Source: Desulfoluna butyratoxydans (GTDB taxonomy: Bacteria; Desulfobacterota; Desulfobacteria; Desulfobacterales; Desulfolunaceae). From it: 64,000 nucleotides of DNA. Position numbers and translations under genes: made by a program. The notes under the pieces were generated by a model. The model did no database searches. It was given only the letters and a program-made list of their open reading frames with translations, and was not told where the DNA came from. Below, piece by piece: positions 48,160 to 55,686 of this stretch. Location: the NCBI RefSeq assembly GCF_900699765.1, contig NZ_CAADHO010000001.1, forward strand, positions 744,001 through 808,000, given 5' to 3'. The stretch's first letter is position 1. Each line of letters opens with the position of its first letter.

Positions 48160-49083
48160 TCAGGCCTCGTAACCGTCCTCGGCTTTCCGGAGGCAGATCT
48201 CAAGCAGGGTGTTTTTAAGGTTTACCCGGTGGGCGTCGAACACGACCTTTTCAGGCAGCTCAAACCGCTCCACCCACGGCGACGCCGGATGGCGCGACGC
48301 AACGGTCAGTTCCCTGCCCTCCACCCCCACATGAAGATCGCTTCGCCCCACCCCTTTGACGTCTATGATGACCTGATAGTGCCCGCCCTCGTCAAAGAGA
48401 TCCAGCAGGCGCTCCGGTGAAGGAGCCCGCTTCTCCGGGCTGCCGGCAAGCCACCAGCTGAAAAGGACGGTCTCCCCTGACGCCGGGTCCACCCGTTTGC
48501 GTTCAAAACTGAGGATCGGGCAGCCCATGGTCTTGACGGCCACGGGGTTGATGGCATCCCTGATGTGCATCAACACGTCCATGTGGTTGTCTGTGCCGCA
48601 GACCTCGGCCAGGTCCGCAATCCGCGCATGTCCCTGTTCCCAGAGGTGCATGAGGATGGCCCGGCAGCTGTCGTCGAGCCTCTCGGCAAGGGTTTCAATC
48701 AGGGCCTCATCCACCTTCAGCAGGGCCATCTGGAACAGCCTGGCTTTCCAGCTGGATGCCCCGTTGACAATGAACCAGATCATCCGGGGACGAAGGGTTC
48801 CACCGGGGTGGAAGCACACCCCCAGGGCATGGCGCTTGCGCAGCACATAATAGAAGGTCCCCAGGCGCAGGTCCGTGATGGACCCCAGGGGAATCTCCAG
48901 AAGAATCTTCCGGAGCTGCCAGAAAATCAACCGCCTGTCCGTGAACAGGCACTCCACCACCTTCCAGCCTGCCCCCGGATGCGACCTGAATCCCCCCTGG
49001 TCCCTCAGGATCAGGGTCTCATGGGGCTTCAGGCGCGGGGCGGGTTTGGTCAAAGGGGGCATGGTGCTCAATCGGGGTCTCAT
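48160..49083 (-). CDS. PH-like/winged-helix/Hsp20-like protein of the gas-vesicle cluster
   Basis: The 307-residue protein has three parts that I infer by eye. Residues about 19-120 resemble a PH/GRAM-like domain (ECLFTDRRLIFWQL and IPLGSITDLRLG). Residues about 133-212 resemble a winged helix (CRAILMHLWEQG and ARIADLAEVCG). Residues about 228-300 look like an alpha-crystallin/GvpH-type domain (HYQVIIDVKGVGRSDLHVGV, ending LKNTLLEICLRK). The start at 49083 follows AAAGGA by eight bases and overlaps the Hsp70 gene by 65 bases; ATG 49062 is an alternative. Together with Hsp70 and ArsA genes it belongs to the chaperone end of the cluster. Exact function is unknown. Confidence 0.6.
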   Translation of the reverse strand: MRPRLSTMPPLTKPAPRLKPHETLILRDQGGFRSHPGAGWKVVECLFTDRRLIFWQLRKILLEIPLGSITDLRLGTFYYVLRKRHALGVCFHPGGTLRPRMIWFIVNGASSWKARLFQMALLKVDEALIETLAERLDDSCRAILMHLWEQGHARIADLAEVCGTDNHMDVLMHIRDAINPVAVKTMGCPILSFERKRVDPASGETVLFSWWLAGSPEKRAPSPERLLDLFDEGGHYQVIIDVKGVGRSDLHVGVEGRELTVASRHPASPWVERFELPEKVVFDAHRVNLKNTLLEICLRKAEDGYEA

Positions 49084-50815
49084 GGCCGGATTCCTTTGCA
49101 TGGGGGTCGGAGGTGGACACAAGGGACTGCAACGCTGCGCAACGGCTCCTGATCTCAAGGGCGCTGCCCCGTTCCAGAGCCTCCCGGCACAGGGCAACAT
49201 GGGCTTCAATCTTCTGGACCAGGACCTCGGCCATGGAGGCCGAGGGATCTTCCAAGAGGGCCTCCACAGACCGCATCAGGGTCTCTGCCCGGGTGGCGGC
49301 CTCGATCTGTTCCCGCTTCTCCAGGTCCCCTTGGGCACAGGCCTCGGCATCGGCAAGCACCCGGCTCACCTCTTCATCTTTCATCTCCTTCATGGCGTCG
49401 ATGGAGAGGGTTTCCCTGGATTCCGTCTGGAGATTCTCGGCAGAGACCGTGACGATGCCGTCCGCATCGATGGAAAAACAGACCTCCACGTGGGCCTGCC
49501 CCCGGGGAAGGGGAGGGATGCCCGAGAGCTGAAACGCCCCCAGGCTGATGTTGTCCGAAGCCATCTCCCGCTCCCCCTGCAGCACGTGAATGTCCATGGT
49601 TTCCTGACCGTCTCGGGCCGTGGTGAACAGCTCCTGCGCCGAAGTGGGGATGGTGGTGTTCCGGGGGATGATGCGGGCAAAGAGCCCGCCCTGGGACTCG
49701 ATGCCGAGGGACAGAGGGGTAACGTCCACCAGCACCACATCACGGATCTCTCCGGTGATGATCCCGGCCTGCACCGCCGCCCCGATGGCCACCACCTCGT
49801 CGGGGTTGACGTCCAGACAGGGGCGCTGACGGAAAAAAGACTCGGCAAGCGCCCGAATACCGGGCATGCGGGTGGCCCCGCCCACCAGAAGGACCCTGTC
49901 GATATCATCGGCCGAAAGCCCCGCATCGGAGAGGGCGCGTTCCGTGGGGGCAAGGAGCCGGTTCGCCAGGTCTTCGGTTGCCGCTTCAAAGACCGACCGC
50001 TCCATGACCTCCTCAAAGGCCGCCACGCCCCGGGGCGCTCCGGACAGGTGCTGCAGGGAGAGTCTGGCCACCGGCTTGTCCGACAGCCTTTTTTTCACCC
50101 CTTCGCACACCAGCCCCAGCCGCGCCAGCACCTGGGAGTCGCCCCGGATATCCACACCGCATGACGCCTTGATCCGTGCGGCCACGTGGTCGGCAAAGCG
50201 ACGGTCCCAGTCATCCCCGCCGAGGCGGTTGTCCCCGCACACCGCACGCACCTCAAAGAAGCCCTCGGCAAGTTCCAGAACGGAGACGTCAAAGGTGCCT
50301 CCCCCTAAGTCCCACACCAGCACCGTGGAGAGTTCCTGACGATGAAGGCCGTAGGCCAGGGCCGCTGCCGTGGGTTCGTTGATGATCCTGAGCACCTCAA
50401 AACCCGCGTCCCGGCCCGCCTGGCGCGTCTCCTCCCGGGCGGCGTGATGAAAATAGGCCGGCACGGTGATCACCGCCTGAGTCACGGGGCCGCCCAGGGC
50501 CTTCTCGGCGTCGGCCCTGACTCGGGCCATGATGGCCGCCGAGATCTCTTTCGGTGACCGGGGCGTACCCCGGACCATCACCTGCCTTCCGCTGCCCATG
50601 AGCCGCTTGACGCTGGAGACCGCATCGCCGCCGCCCCCTGCCAGCCGCTGCCTGGCCGCGCTCCCCACAAGCCCGCGCCCCTCTTCGGTCTCCGCATACA
50701 CCGACGGCGTCAGACGCTCGCCCTCCCTGTTGGGGATGATGCGGGCCCGTCCGTTGTCCACCACGGCGGCCACCGTGTTGGAGGTTCCAAGGTCGATGCC
50801 GATGACTCGGTCCAT
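49019..50815 (-). CDS. Hsp70 (DnaK-like) chaperone of the gas-vesicle cluster
   Basis: The 598-residue protein has the full Hsp70 ATPase domain (IGIDLGTSNTVAAV, the phosphate-2 motif VLVWDLGGGTFDVSVLEL and VLLVGGATRMPGI) and a substrate-binding beta domain (VTPLSLGIESQGG), followed by a short helical lid and a low-complexity tail (HHAPFDQTRPAPEAP). It lacks the EEVD-like end. Neither grpE nor a separate dnaJ is nearby, but a J domain fused to a GvpF/L protein is encoded at 55683-56720 in the same operon. The start at 50815 was chosen for a TGAGG site; ATG 50827 has none. It is most likely a dedicated chaperone for gas-vesicle assembly. Confidence 0.93.
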   Translation of the reverse strand: MDRVIGIDLGTSNTVAAVVDNGRARIIPNREGERLTPSVYAETEEGRGLVGSAARQRLAGGGGDAVSSVKRLMGSGRQVMVRGTPRSPKEISAAIMARVRADAEKALGGPVTQAVITVPAYFHHAAREETRQAGRDAGFEVLRIINEPTAAALAYGLHRQELSTVLVWDLGGGTFDVSVLELAEGFFEVRAVCGDNRLGGDDWDRRFADHVAARIKASCGVDIRGDSQVLARLGLVCEGVKKRLSDKPVARLSLQHLSGAPRGVAAFEEVMERSVFEAATEDLANRLLAPTERALSDAGLSADDIDRVLLVGGATRMPGIRALAESFFRQRPCLDVNPDEVVAIGAAVQAGIITGEIRDVVLVDVTPLSLGIESQGGLFARIIPRNTTIPTSAQELFTTARDGQETMDIHVLQGEREMASDNISLGAFQLSGIPPLPRGQAHVEVCFSIDADGIVTVSAENLQTESRETLSIDAMKEMKDEEVSRVLADAEACAQGDLEKREQIEAATRAETLMRSVEALLEDPSASMAEVLVQKIEAHVALCREALERGSALEIRSRCAALQSLVSTSDPHAKESGHETPIEHHAPFDQTRPAPEAP

Positions 50816-50860
50816 GGGCTGCCTCATTGTAAGTGATGCGTTACGCAGATGCCTGCACGC

Positions 50861-51508
50861 CTATTTGCACACCGTCTCCATGGGAAGCGCATCATCCCCG
50901 GGCCGGTTCCCCTGCCAGATGGACTTCCAGACCCCCTTGTCGAGGCTGACGCCGGCTTCCACCCGCTGCGCCAGACACTCCCGGAGCCGGGACGCCTCAC
51001 CGCACCTGAGCTTTTCCATCCGGCCGTCCACCATCACCAGGTGGAGTTCACGAATCTCTTCGCCCTCGGATGCGGCGCCTTCCGGTACCCCGAACCGGGC
51101 AACGGTCTTTAAAGGGGCCTCAAAAAGCATGCGTTCAAAGGGGTGCTGGTAGACAAAGAGCCTCTCCCGGGTAAGGTAGAGGTGCCCGTATCGCCAGGCC
51201 GGGTGCAACCCCTCGGAGCAATACCATCCCCCGTGGGCAGAAAAGAGCACCGCCTCCCCGTTGGGGAGCAACGCCTCCTTTTGCTGACGCGCGTCGCGTT
51301 CCCGGGCCCGCATGCTCTCGTCCAGGTCCTTGAGCATCCCGTACTTCACCATGGTCTCCATACCGGCCAGGGCCGCCTTGAGGTTGAGCCCGATGAGGGG
51401 AATCCCGGCCACGGAGACCACCAGGTCTGCATGGATCACCAGCCCTTTGTCCAGGATACGGTCCAGGAGATCCACCAGGGTGGCTTTGGTGTGATTTTCG
51501 GGCTCCAT
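50861..51508 (-). CDS. GvpA/J/S-type protein fused to a PH/GRAM-like domain
   Basis: The 215-residue protein begins with a GvpA-family module (about residues 9-57): VDLLDRILDKGLVIHADLVV and the AGIPLIGLNLKAALAGMETM helix. It deviates from canonical GvpA in the way minor-shell or nucleating paralogues (GvpJ, M, S) do. After a charged linker (58-80) comes a domain of about 105 residues (82-187) with beta strands HGGWYCSEGL, GHLYLTRERLFVYQ and FEAPLKTVARFG, similar to PH/GRAM or YokE-type folds. The tail ends in VCK. Fusion to a PH-like fold is not usual in known gas-vesicle genes. It lies four bases after the GvpF/L stop. Confidence 0.75.
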   Translation of the reverse strand: MEPENHTKATLVDLLDRILDKGLVIHADLVVSVAGIPLIGLNLKAALAGMETMVKYGMLKDLDESMRARERDARQQKEALLPNGEAVLFSAHGGWYCSEGLHPAWRYGHLYLTRERLFVYQHPFERMLFEAPLKTVARFGVPEGAASEGEEIRELHLVMVDGRMEKLRCGEASRLRECLAQRVEAGVSLDKGVWKSIWQGNRPGDDALPMETVCK

Positions 51509-51512
51509 GGGC

Positions 51513-52526
51513 TCACGTAAAGCTGTAGGGCGGCCAGGGGCCGGTGAATGTCACGGAAAACCAGACCATCTCCTGGATGCGTTCCAACTCCCGGCCCAGC
51601 TCCCCGCTCCTGGCCTCGGGCAGCAGGCAGGCAAGGTTCATGATCATCTGCCGGGCAGGGTCCTCGGTCTTTTTTGTCTTCTCGATCTTGACCTCGGTGA
51701 CGCACCCCTGGATGTCCTTGAAAAATTCCCGGAAATAGTGGTCGGCTTTGGTCTCCAGCTCCTTTTTCAGCATCGCCTCGATCTTCTGGCGATGCAGGTA
51801 GGCCGCCCCTTTGGGTTTGTCCCCCAGCCCTGCTGTCATGTGGCGGACGCTCTCACTCTCCTGGGCAAGGGTCTCCATCATGGCCGGAGCGTCCCAGAAC
51901 ACCTGCACCCCGTACTCGGCCTGCCCGGCGAAACGGTCCAGCATGGACAAAAAATCATCCCGGCCGTCGCGAAGCCAGGCCGCCACGGTCTCGTCGGTTC
52001 CCTGCGCCTCACCCCCTGCCAGGATGGTGTCAAAGGAGAGGGGAATCACCCCGCCGAACTCTCTCCAGGCGCGGTCAATGACCCCCTGATGGGCAAACAG
52101 CCACTGCTTCACGGTCTCCTCGTCCGTGGACTCGTAAGGTGCGGCCGTGCAGTCGTGGACCACAGCCCCTAAGCCATCCTCCCAGATGATGCGGACCTCC
52201 CTGCCGTCGATGCCCATGGGGCCCAGCACAGGTCCCGCTTCTCCCCGGATCACCGCGTAGACATAGCGCCCCTCTCCGGGCTCTCCGGGGTCCCGGAGCG
52301 CCTCCTCCGGGGAAGAGGGCTTAGGCTCCGCCGGGGCATCAGCCACAGGGGACGGCACCGGGGGAGCCGGTGCCTCCGGGGCCAGCGCCCCGGCAATCTC
52401 ATCCTGGATCACCCGCTGCAGTTCGGGAACAAAGGCCTCCCGCACAAGCCGCCGGATCTCCGGCCGGTATGCGTCAAGCAGGCTCCGGATCTCTTGCAAC
52501 ACTCGCTCTCTGAGGATGGGGTTCAT
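51513..52526 (-). CDS. GvpF/L-family protein with long N-terminal extension
   Basis: The 337-residue protein carries the GvpF/L domain from about residue 85 (GRYVYAVIRGEAGPV) to the C-terminal GPWPPYSFT, the family's typical ending. GvpF/L proteins interact with GvpA and help start or guide shell assembly. Ahead of the domain are helical residues 1-45 (LRERVLQEIRSLLDAYRPEI) and a proline- and alanine-rich linker (46-84). The extension may be a dimerisation or docking arm. ATG 52526 was chosen; an in-frame TTG at 52559 is also possible. Neither start has a strong ribosome site. The sequence is the most divergent of the four GvpF/L proteins here. Confidence 0.88.
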   Translation of the reverse strand: MNPILRERVLQEIRSLLDAYRPEIRRLVREAFVPELQRVIQDEIAGALAPEAPAPPVPSPVADAPAEPKPSSPEEALRDPGEPGEGRYVYAVIRGEAGPVLGPMGIDGREVRIIWEDGLGAVVHDCTAAPYESTDEETVKQWLFAHQGVIDRAWREFGGVIPLSFDTILAGGEAQGTDETVAAWLRDGRDDFLSMLDRFAGQAEYGVQVFWDAPAMMETLAQESESVRHMTAGLGDKPKGAAYLHRQKIEAMLKKELETKADHYFREFFKDIQGCVTEVKIEKTKKTEDPARQMIMNLACLLPEARSGELGRELERIQEMVWFSVTFTGPWPPYSFT

Positions 52527-52718
52527 GGGCAGAAAACCATTGGGGTGGGTGTGGCTCAACCGGTTGAAACATGCCGTAACGATTCAGTTCAAAACAGCCT
52601 TCCGGCGGCCCTGCCGGGGGCCAGACTTGTGCAACGTTTGACAAACAGGTCTCAGGTCATCATTTCAAGGATCTACCGAAACAATTCAGCCAGTTACGCA
52701 CCACTGTCTTGTCTGGCC

Positions 52719-53024
52719 TTATGGTCCGGACCAGCGGTTCGGATTGATCATTTTCTCCAGGACGTCGTCCACCATCTCGTCCAGGCCGTCGCGCACGTTT
52801 TTCACGGCCTCGGAGATTCCCTGCTGGGCCTTGATCTCGGCAATGGCCTCGTCCAGGTCCATCAAGGCCTGGCCCAGCCTGTCCACCTCCTCATCCGACA
52901 GGCTCCCCCCCTCCACCCGCTTCATGGCCTGGAGCCGCAGGGCGTCCTGGATCACCTCCACCAGGGCCACCACCAGCCCCAGCACCCCGTGCTTTAAGTT
53001 GTTCTCATCGATGTCAATGGCCAT
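52719..53024 (-). CDS. gvpK: Gas vesicle protein GvpK
   Basis: The 101-residue protein matches GvpK: IDENNLKHGVLGLVVALVEVIQDALRLQAMKR at the start (shown in part: GVLGLVVALVEVIQDALRLQA) and RLGQALMDLDEAIAEI in the second half. GvpK is an essential accessory protein of gas-vesicle formation with an undefined mechanism. The ATG at 53024 overlaps the stop of the zinc-ribbon gene by 11 bases, so translation is coupled. It is followed by 192 bases before the next gene. Confidence 0.93.
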   Translation of the reverse strand: MAIDIDENNLKHGVLGLVVALVEVIQDALRLQAMKRVEGGSLSDEEVDRLGQALMDLDEAIAEIKAQQGISEAVKNVRDGLDEMVDDVLEKMINPNRWSGP

Positions 53025-53313
53025 GGGGGTTGCCTTTGCCTGTTTCTTCCGGGGAGAACCCGCAGAGGTAGCACCCGGTCCGTTCCATGGACTCCCGCAC
53101 CACAGGGCGCCCGCACCCGGGACAGGGGATCTTGTAGGCCAGGGGGGACCGGTGTTCCCCGGGTGTGTCCGGCCCTGCCCCGCACACATAGCAGCCGCTC
53201 TTCAAAAAGGCCTTTTTCACCACGCCCCTGCCGCAGGAAGGGCATCGGGTCCAGTACCCGCTCTGCCGCCGAAGGGCCTGCTTCTCCTCCTGTCCCCGGC
53301 GGACCTTGTCCAT
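53014..53313 (-). CDS. Small protein with two zinc ribbons
   Basis: The 99-residue protein consists of a short charged N-terminus and two similar zinc-ribbon units: CPSCGRGVVKKAFLKSGCYVCG (positions about 26-47, given in part as CPSCGRGVV and GCYVCG) and CPGCGRPVVRESMERTGCYLCG (about 66-87, as CPGCGRPVV and GCYLCG). Each has four cysteines in two CxxC pairs. The C-terminal ribbon of the neighbouring GvpA-like protein (53332-53697) has the same spacing, so these proteins may interact or share origin. ATG 53313 was preferred over GTG 53328 because GGAAG lies just upstream. I do not recognise a named family. Confidence 0.7.
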   Translation of the reverse strand: MDKVRRGQEEKQALRRQSGYWTRCPSCGRGVVKKAFLKSGCYVCGAGPDTPGEHRSPLAYKIPCPGCGRPVVRESMERTGCYLCGFSPEETGKGNPHGH

Positions 53314-53331
53314 GAGGGTCTTCCACACGGG

Positions 53332-53697
53332 TTACACCGAGGTGGTGAGGCCGGGGTTCGATTGCCTCGCCTTGGCGCTGATCCAGCCGCACCAGGGGCA
53401 ACCGGTGGTGATGAGCTCTTCGGCGGGGAGGACCTTCTCGCACTGGGGACAGTGCTCTTTGGCCGAAAGGGCCTCGTCCCAGGCCGGGGTCTGGAGTTCG
53501 GTGCCGGACGGGAACTCCAGGCCGTACTTGGCCGCCGTCTCAAAGGAGGCCAGGGCCGCCCGGATCCGGATTCCCAAGAGCTCCACCCCGGCCACGGACA
53601 CGGCAATATCCGCGTTGATCACCAGCCCCTTGTCCAGGATCCGGTCCACCACATCGGCAAGGCTTCCGCTGCTTTCCCGGGTCGGTTCCAGGCTCAT
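53332..53697 (-). CDS. GvpA/J/S-type protein fused to a zinc ribbon
   Basis: The 121-residue protein has a GvpA-family module (about residues 12-62: [20 protein letters not shown], and GIRIRAALASFETAAKYG) followed by a linker and a C-terminal zinc ribbon (about 82-105) with CPQC and CPWC pairs. The core is like minor gas-vesicle proteins (GvpJ/S) rather than the main shell protein. It follows gvpO by four bases and precedes the free double zinc ribbon. A good GGAGG site precedes the ATG. The zinc ribbon could anchor this subunit to another factor in the assembly complex; this is inference. Confidence 0.8.
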   Translation of the reverse strand: MSLEPTRESSGSLADVVDRILDKGLVINADIAVSVAGVELLGIRIRAALASFETAAKYGLEFPSGTELQTPAWDEALSAKEHCPQCEKVLPAEELITTGCPWCGWISAKARQSNPGLTTSV

Positions 53698-53701
53698 GGG
53701 A

Positions 53702-53968
53702 TCAATCCTCCGTATCGTCGGTATCGATGCGCTTGCGCATCCGGACCCGTCTGAACTCCGACACCTTTCCCTCGTCGTCCAGCATGGTTTCGTACACCCC
53801 CAGGATATCCAGGCTGTCGGGAATGGCTCTCTTTTCGATGGCTTCGAGCGTCACCCGCCAGCCTTCGGCGTTGGGCTCGGCGCTCACCGTGGAGTCGATC
53901 TCAAGCCCGATGAGCATGTTGAGCTCCTCACGGGCTTTCTGAATGGCCTCGGTAAATGAAATCGCCAT
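53702..53968 (-). CDS. gvpO: Gas vesicle protein GvpO
   Basis: The 88-residue protein matches the GvpO family: an amphipathic first helix (TEAIQKAREELNMLIGLEID) and the core GWRVTLEAIEKRAIPDSLDILGVYE (shown in part), with a basic/acidic end RMRKRIDTDD. In haloarchaea GvpO is needed for gas-vesicle formation and binds other Gvp proteins. AAAGGA lies eight bases before the ATG. The upstream gvpG ends 39 bases earlier, and the next gene starts four bases later. Confidence 0.9.
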   Translation of the reverse strand: MAISFTEAIQKAREELNMLIGLEIDSTVSAEPNAEGWRVTLEAIEKRAIPDSLDILGVYETMLDDEGKVSEFRRVRMRKRIDTDDTED

Positions 53969-54007
53969 GGGCTGTGTCCTTTTTTTGTCCAGGGTTGTAG
54001 GCGTCTT

Positions 54008-54256
54008 TCAACCTTCGTCCATCTCTTTTTTCAAGCGCCGTGCCCGATCCAGCCGGTCCATCAGCGCCTGCTCCTTCCGGTCGAACTCCGCCTCGTCAAT
54101 CTCCTCCATCTCAAACTGCATCTGGAGGTGCAAAAGCTCTTCATGGATGCCGGCTTCGTCGGTCATCTCCTGAAGCGCCGTGTCCCGCAGCTTTCCGGCC
54201 ACCCACACGGTCATCTTCACAGGCGCCAGCAATATGTCGTCGAGAATCAACACCAT
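54008..54256 (-). CDS. gvpG: Gas vesicle protein GvpG
   Basis: The 82-residue protein begins MVLILDDILLAPVK, the characteristic GvpG start, and continues as an acidic helix (LHLQMQFEMEEIDEAEFDRKE, in part) ending in a basic patch. GvpG is a small assembly protein that works with GvpF/L. It is preceded by AGGTGG and lies four bases after the stop of the adjacent GvpF/L gene, a common pairing. Confidence 0.92.
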   Translation of the reverse strand: MVLILDDILLAPVKMTVWVAGKLRDTALQEMTDEAGIHEELLHLQMQFEMEEIDEAEFDRKEQALMDRLDRARRLKKEMDEG

Positions 54257-54260
54257 GGGT

Positions 54261-55004
54261 CTACCACCTGACCACCAGCTCGATAAAATGGTTTGGAGGG
54301 ACAGGCCCCACGTACTTGATCTTCATGCGCCCCTCGGTGCTCTCGTCCAGACGGTGCACCGCCTCATCAAAGGCCCTCTCCTTGTCCCGGGCCACGAGAA
54401 AGACGCTGTGGGTGATCATCCGGTCCCCCAGGGGCGGGTTTTTCTTCTGCTCCACCCAGAGCCCGTCGAAAAACGACCCGATACGCGTATCCAGGGCCTC
54501 GCGCTTCCGGGCCAGGGCGCCTGCCACCAGCTCTCCCAGTCGGATCTGCTCCTTACGCGCCCCGCCCTTCTGCGTGTTGAGCCGGTCCCTGAGCCTCTGG
54601 ATCTGCCGGTTCTCCTCCACAATCTCCCGATATGCCTGGGACGGGTCGGTCCACAGCACCTTGAGCCCGAGTTCCACCTTGTCCGCCACGTAGGCCAGCT
54701 TTGCCTTGAGCTCATCGTAACGCTCGGCCAGGAGCTTTGTGCGGATGGCCTCTGCCCCGTCGCCCACGGTACCGAACTTCACCGGCAGGATGGGGGTCTC
54801 GGCCATCACCTGCTCCATGACGGTCTGGTGGGCCATGGTGTTTTTCCGGTTCACCGCATACTCCGTCACCGGCGACGGGCTCACCACCGCCCCGATGTCC
54901 CGATGGCAGATGATGGACACCTGCCCCCCTTCCTCGGCGATGCCGCCGAGTCCCAGGGTCCGTTCCTCGCCCGTTGCGGCCACTGCATAGATGTATTGGC
55001 CCAT
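54261..55004 (-). CDS. GvpF/L-family protein
   Basis: The 247-residue protein is a standard GvpF/L: MGQYIYAVAATGEE start, AVVSPSPVTEYAVNR, the EQVMAETPILPVKFGTV motif and the ending KYVGPVPPNHFIELVVRW. The family has two linked alpha/beta domains and functions as an accessory in early shell assembly. ATG 55004 was chosen since AAAGG lies five bases upstream; GTG 55010 lies too close. It is followed closely by gvpG. Confidence 0.92.
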   Translation of the reverse strand: MGQYIYAVAATGEERTLGLGGIAEEGGQVSIICHRDIGAVVSPSPVTEYAVNRKNTMAHQTVMEQVMAETPILPVKFGTVGDGAEAIRTKLLAERYDELKAKLAYVADKVELGLKVLWTDPSQAYREIVEENRQIQRLRDRLNTQKGGARKEQIRLGELVAGALARKREALDTRIGSFFDGLWVEQKKNPPLGDRMITHSVFLVARDKERAFDEAVHRLDESTEGRMKIKYVGPVPPNHFIELVVRW

Positions 55005-55017
55005 AGTCACCTTTGTT

Positions 55018-55686
55018 TCACCCGATCAGTTCCTCGCCCAGGCGAAGGAGTTCCTCTTCTCCCCCGCGACGTTTCACCGCCTTCATGTAAGCCCGGACCA
55101 GCCCGGGCGTTTTAAAAGGTTCCACGCGAATCTCCGCGTCAAGGTGTTGCTGCACCTGGTGGGCCGCCCCCACAAAGAGAACGCCCACCTCCCCGTCTTC
55201 AAGGGTCGTGTTGATCCGATGCGCCATGAACCGGTCCCGGCGCTTCAGGAGCCCCCGTCTCTGAAACCGCGACAGGGCCAGTCGGTAGAGCTTCTGCCAC
55301 AGGGACCGGGCCTGCACCAGGTTCATGGTGAGTTCGTACTCCCGACGGATCAGGGTGAGGTCCTCGGTCTTTCGAATCTCCGCCCCCTGCGCCATGAGAC
55401 GGGAAATGCACAGGAAGTTGGGGCTGCCCTTGGCGGCCAGTTCCCGCACCACCGCATCACCGATCTCGCCGGCCTCCACCATGCCGTCCTGATAGATCTT
55501 GAGCCGGTGGGCATCCTCGGCTCCCAGGCGCTGCTCGACCCCTCCCCAGAAGGCCGTCACCACCGCTTCGTGGCGCGCAAGCCGGTCCGGTCCGTAAAGT
55601 TTTTCCCGCATGAGCCGGATCTTCTCGGCGGCCGCCCCCAAATCGGGGTCGGAATGGATCATGGGTACCAGGATCAGCTCTCTCAT
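55018..55686 (-). CDS. Unknown protein of the gas-vesicle cluster
   Basis: The 222-residue protein is soluble and mostly helical with beta segments at both ends ([16 protein letters not shown] at the start, GEVGVLFVGAAHQVQQHL near residue 180). There is no membrane segment or recognisable motif, though LFVGAAH recalls the core strand of TraB/PrgY-type proteins. Its ATG overlaps the stop of the GvpF/L-J-domain gene (ATGA at 55686-55683), which indicates translational coupling and hence a role in the same process. The longer frame up to 55731 would run into that gene and is not supported. Confidence 0.6.
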   Translation of the reverse strand: MRELILVPMIHSDPDLGAAAEKIRLMREKLYGPDRLARHEAVVTAFWGGVEQRLGAEDAHRLKIYQDGMVEAGEIGDAVVRELAAKGSPNFLCISRLMAQGAEIRKTEDLTLIRREYELTMNLVQARSLWQKLYRLALSRFQRRGLLKRRDRFMAHRINTTLEDGEVGVLFVGAAHQVQQHLDAEIRVEPFKTPGLVRAYMKAVKRRGGEEELLRLGEELIG

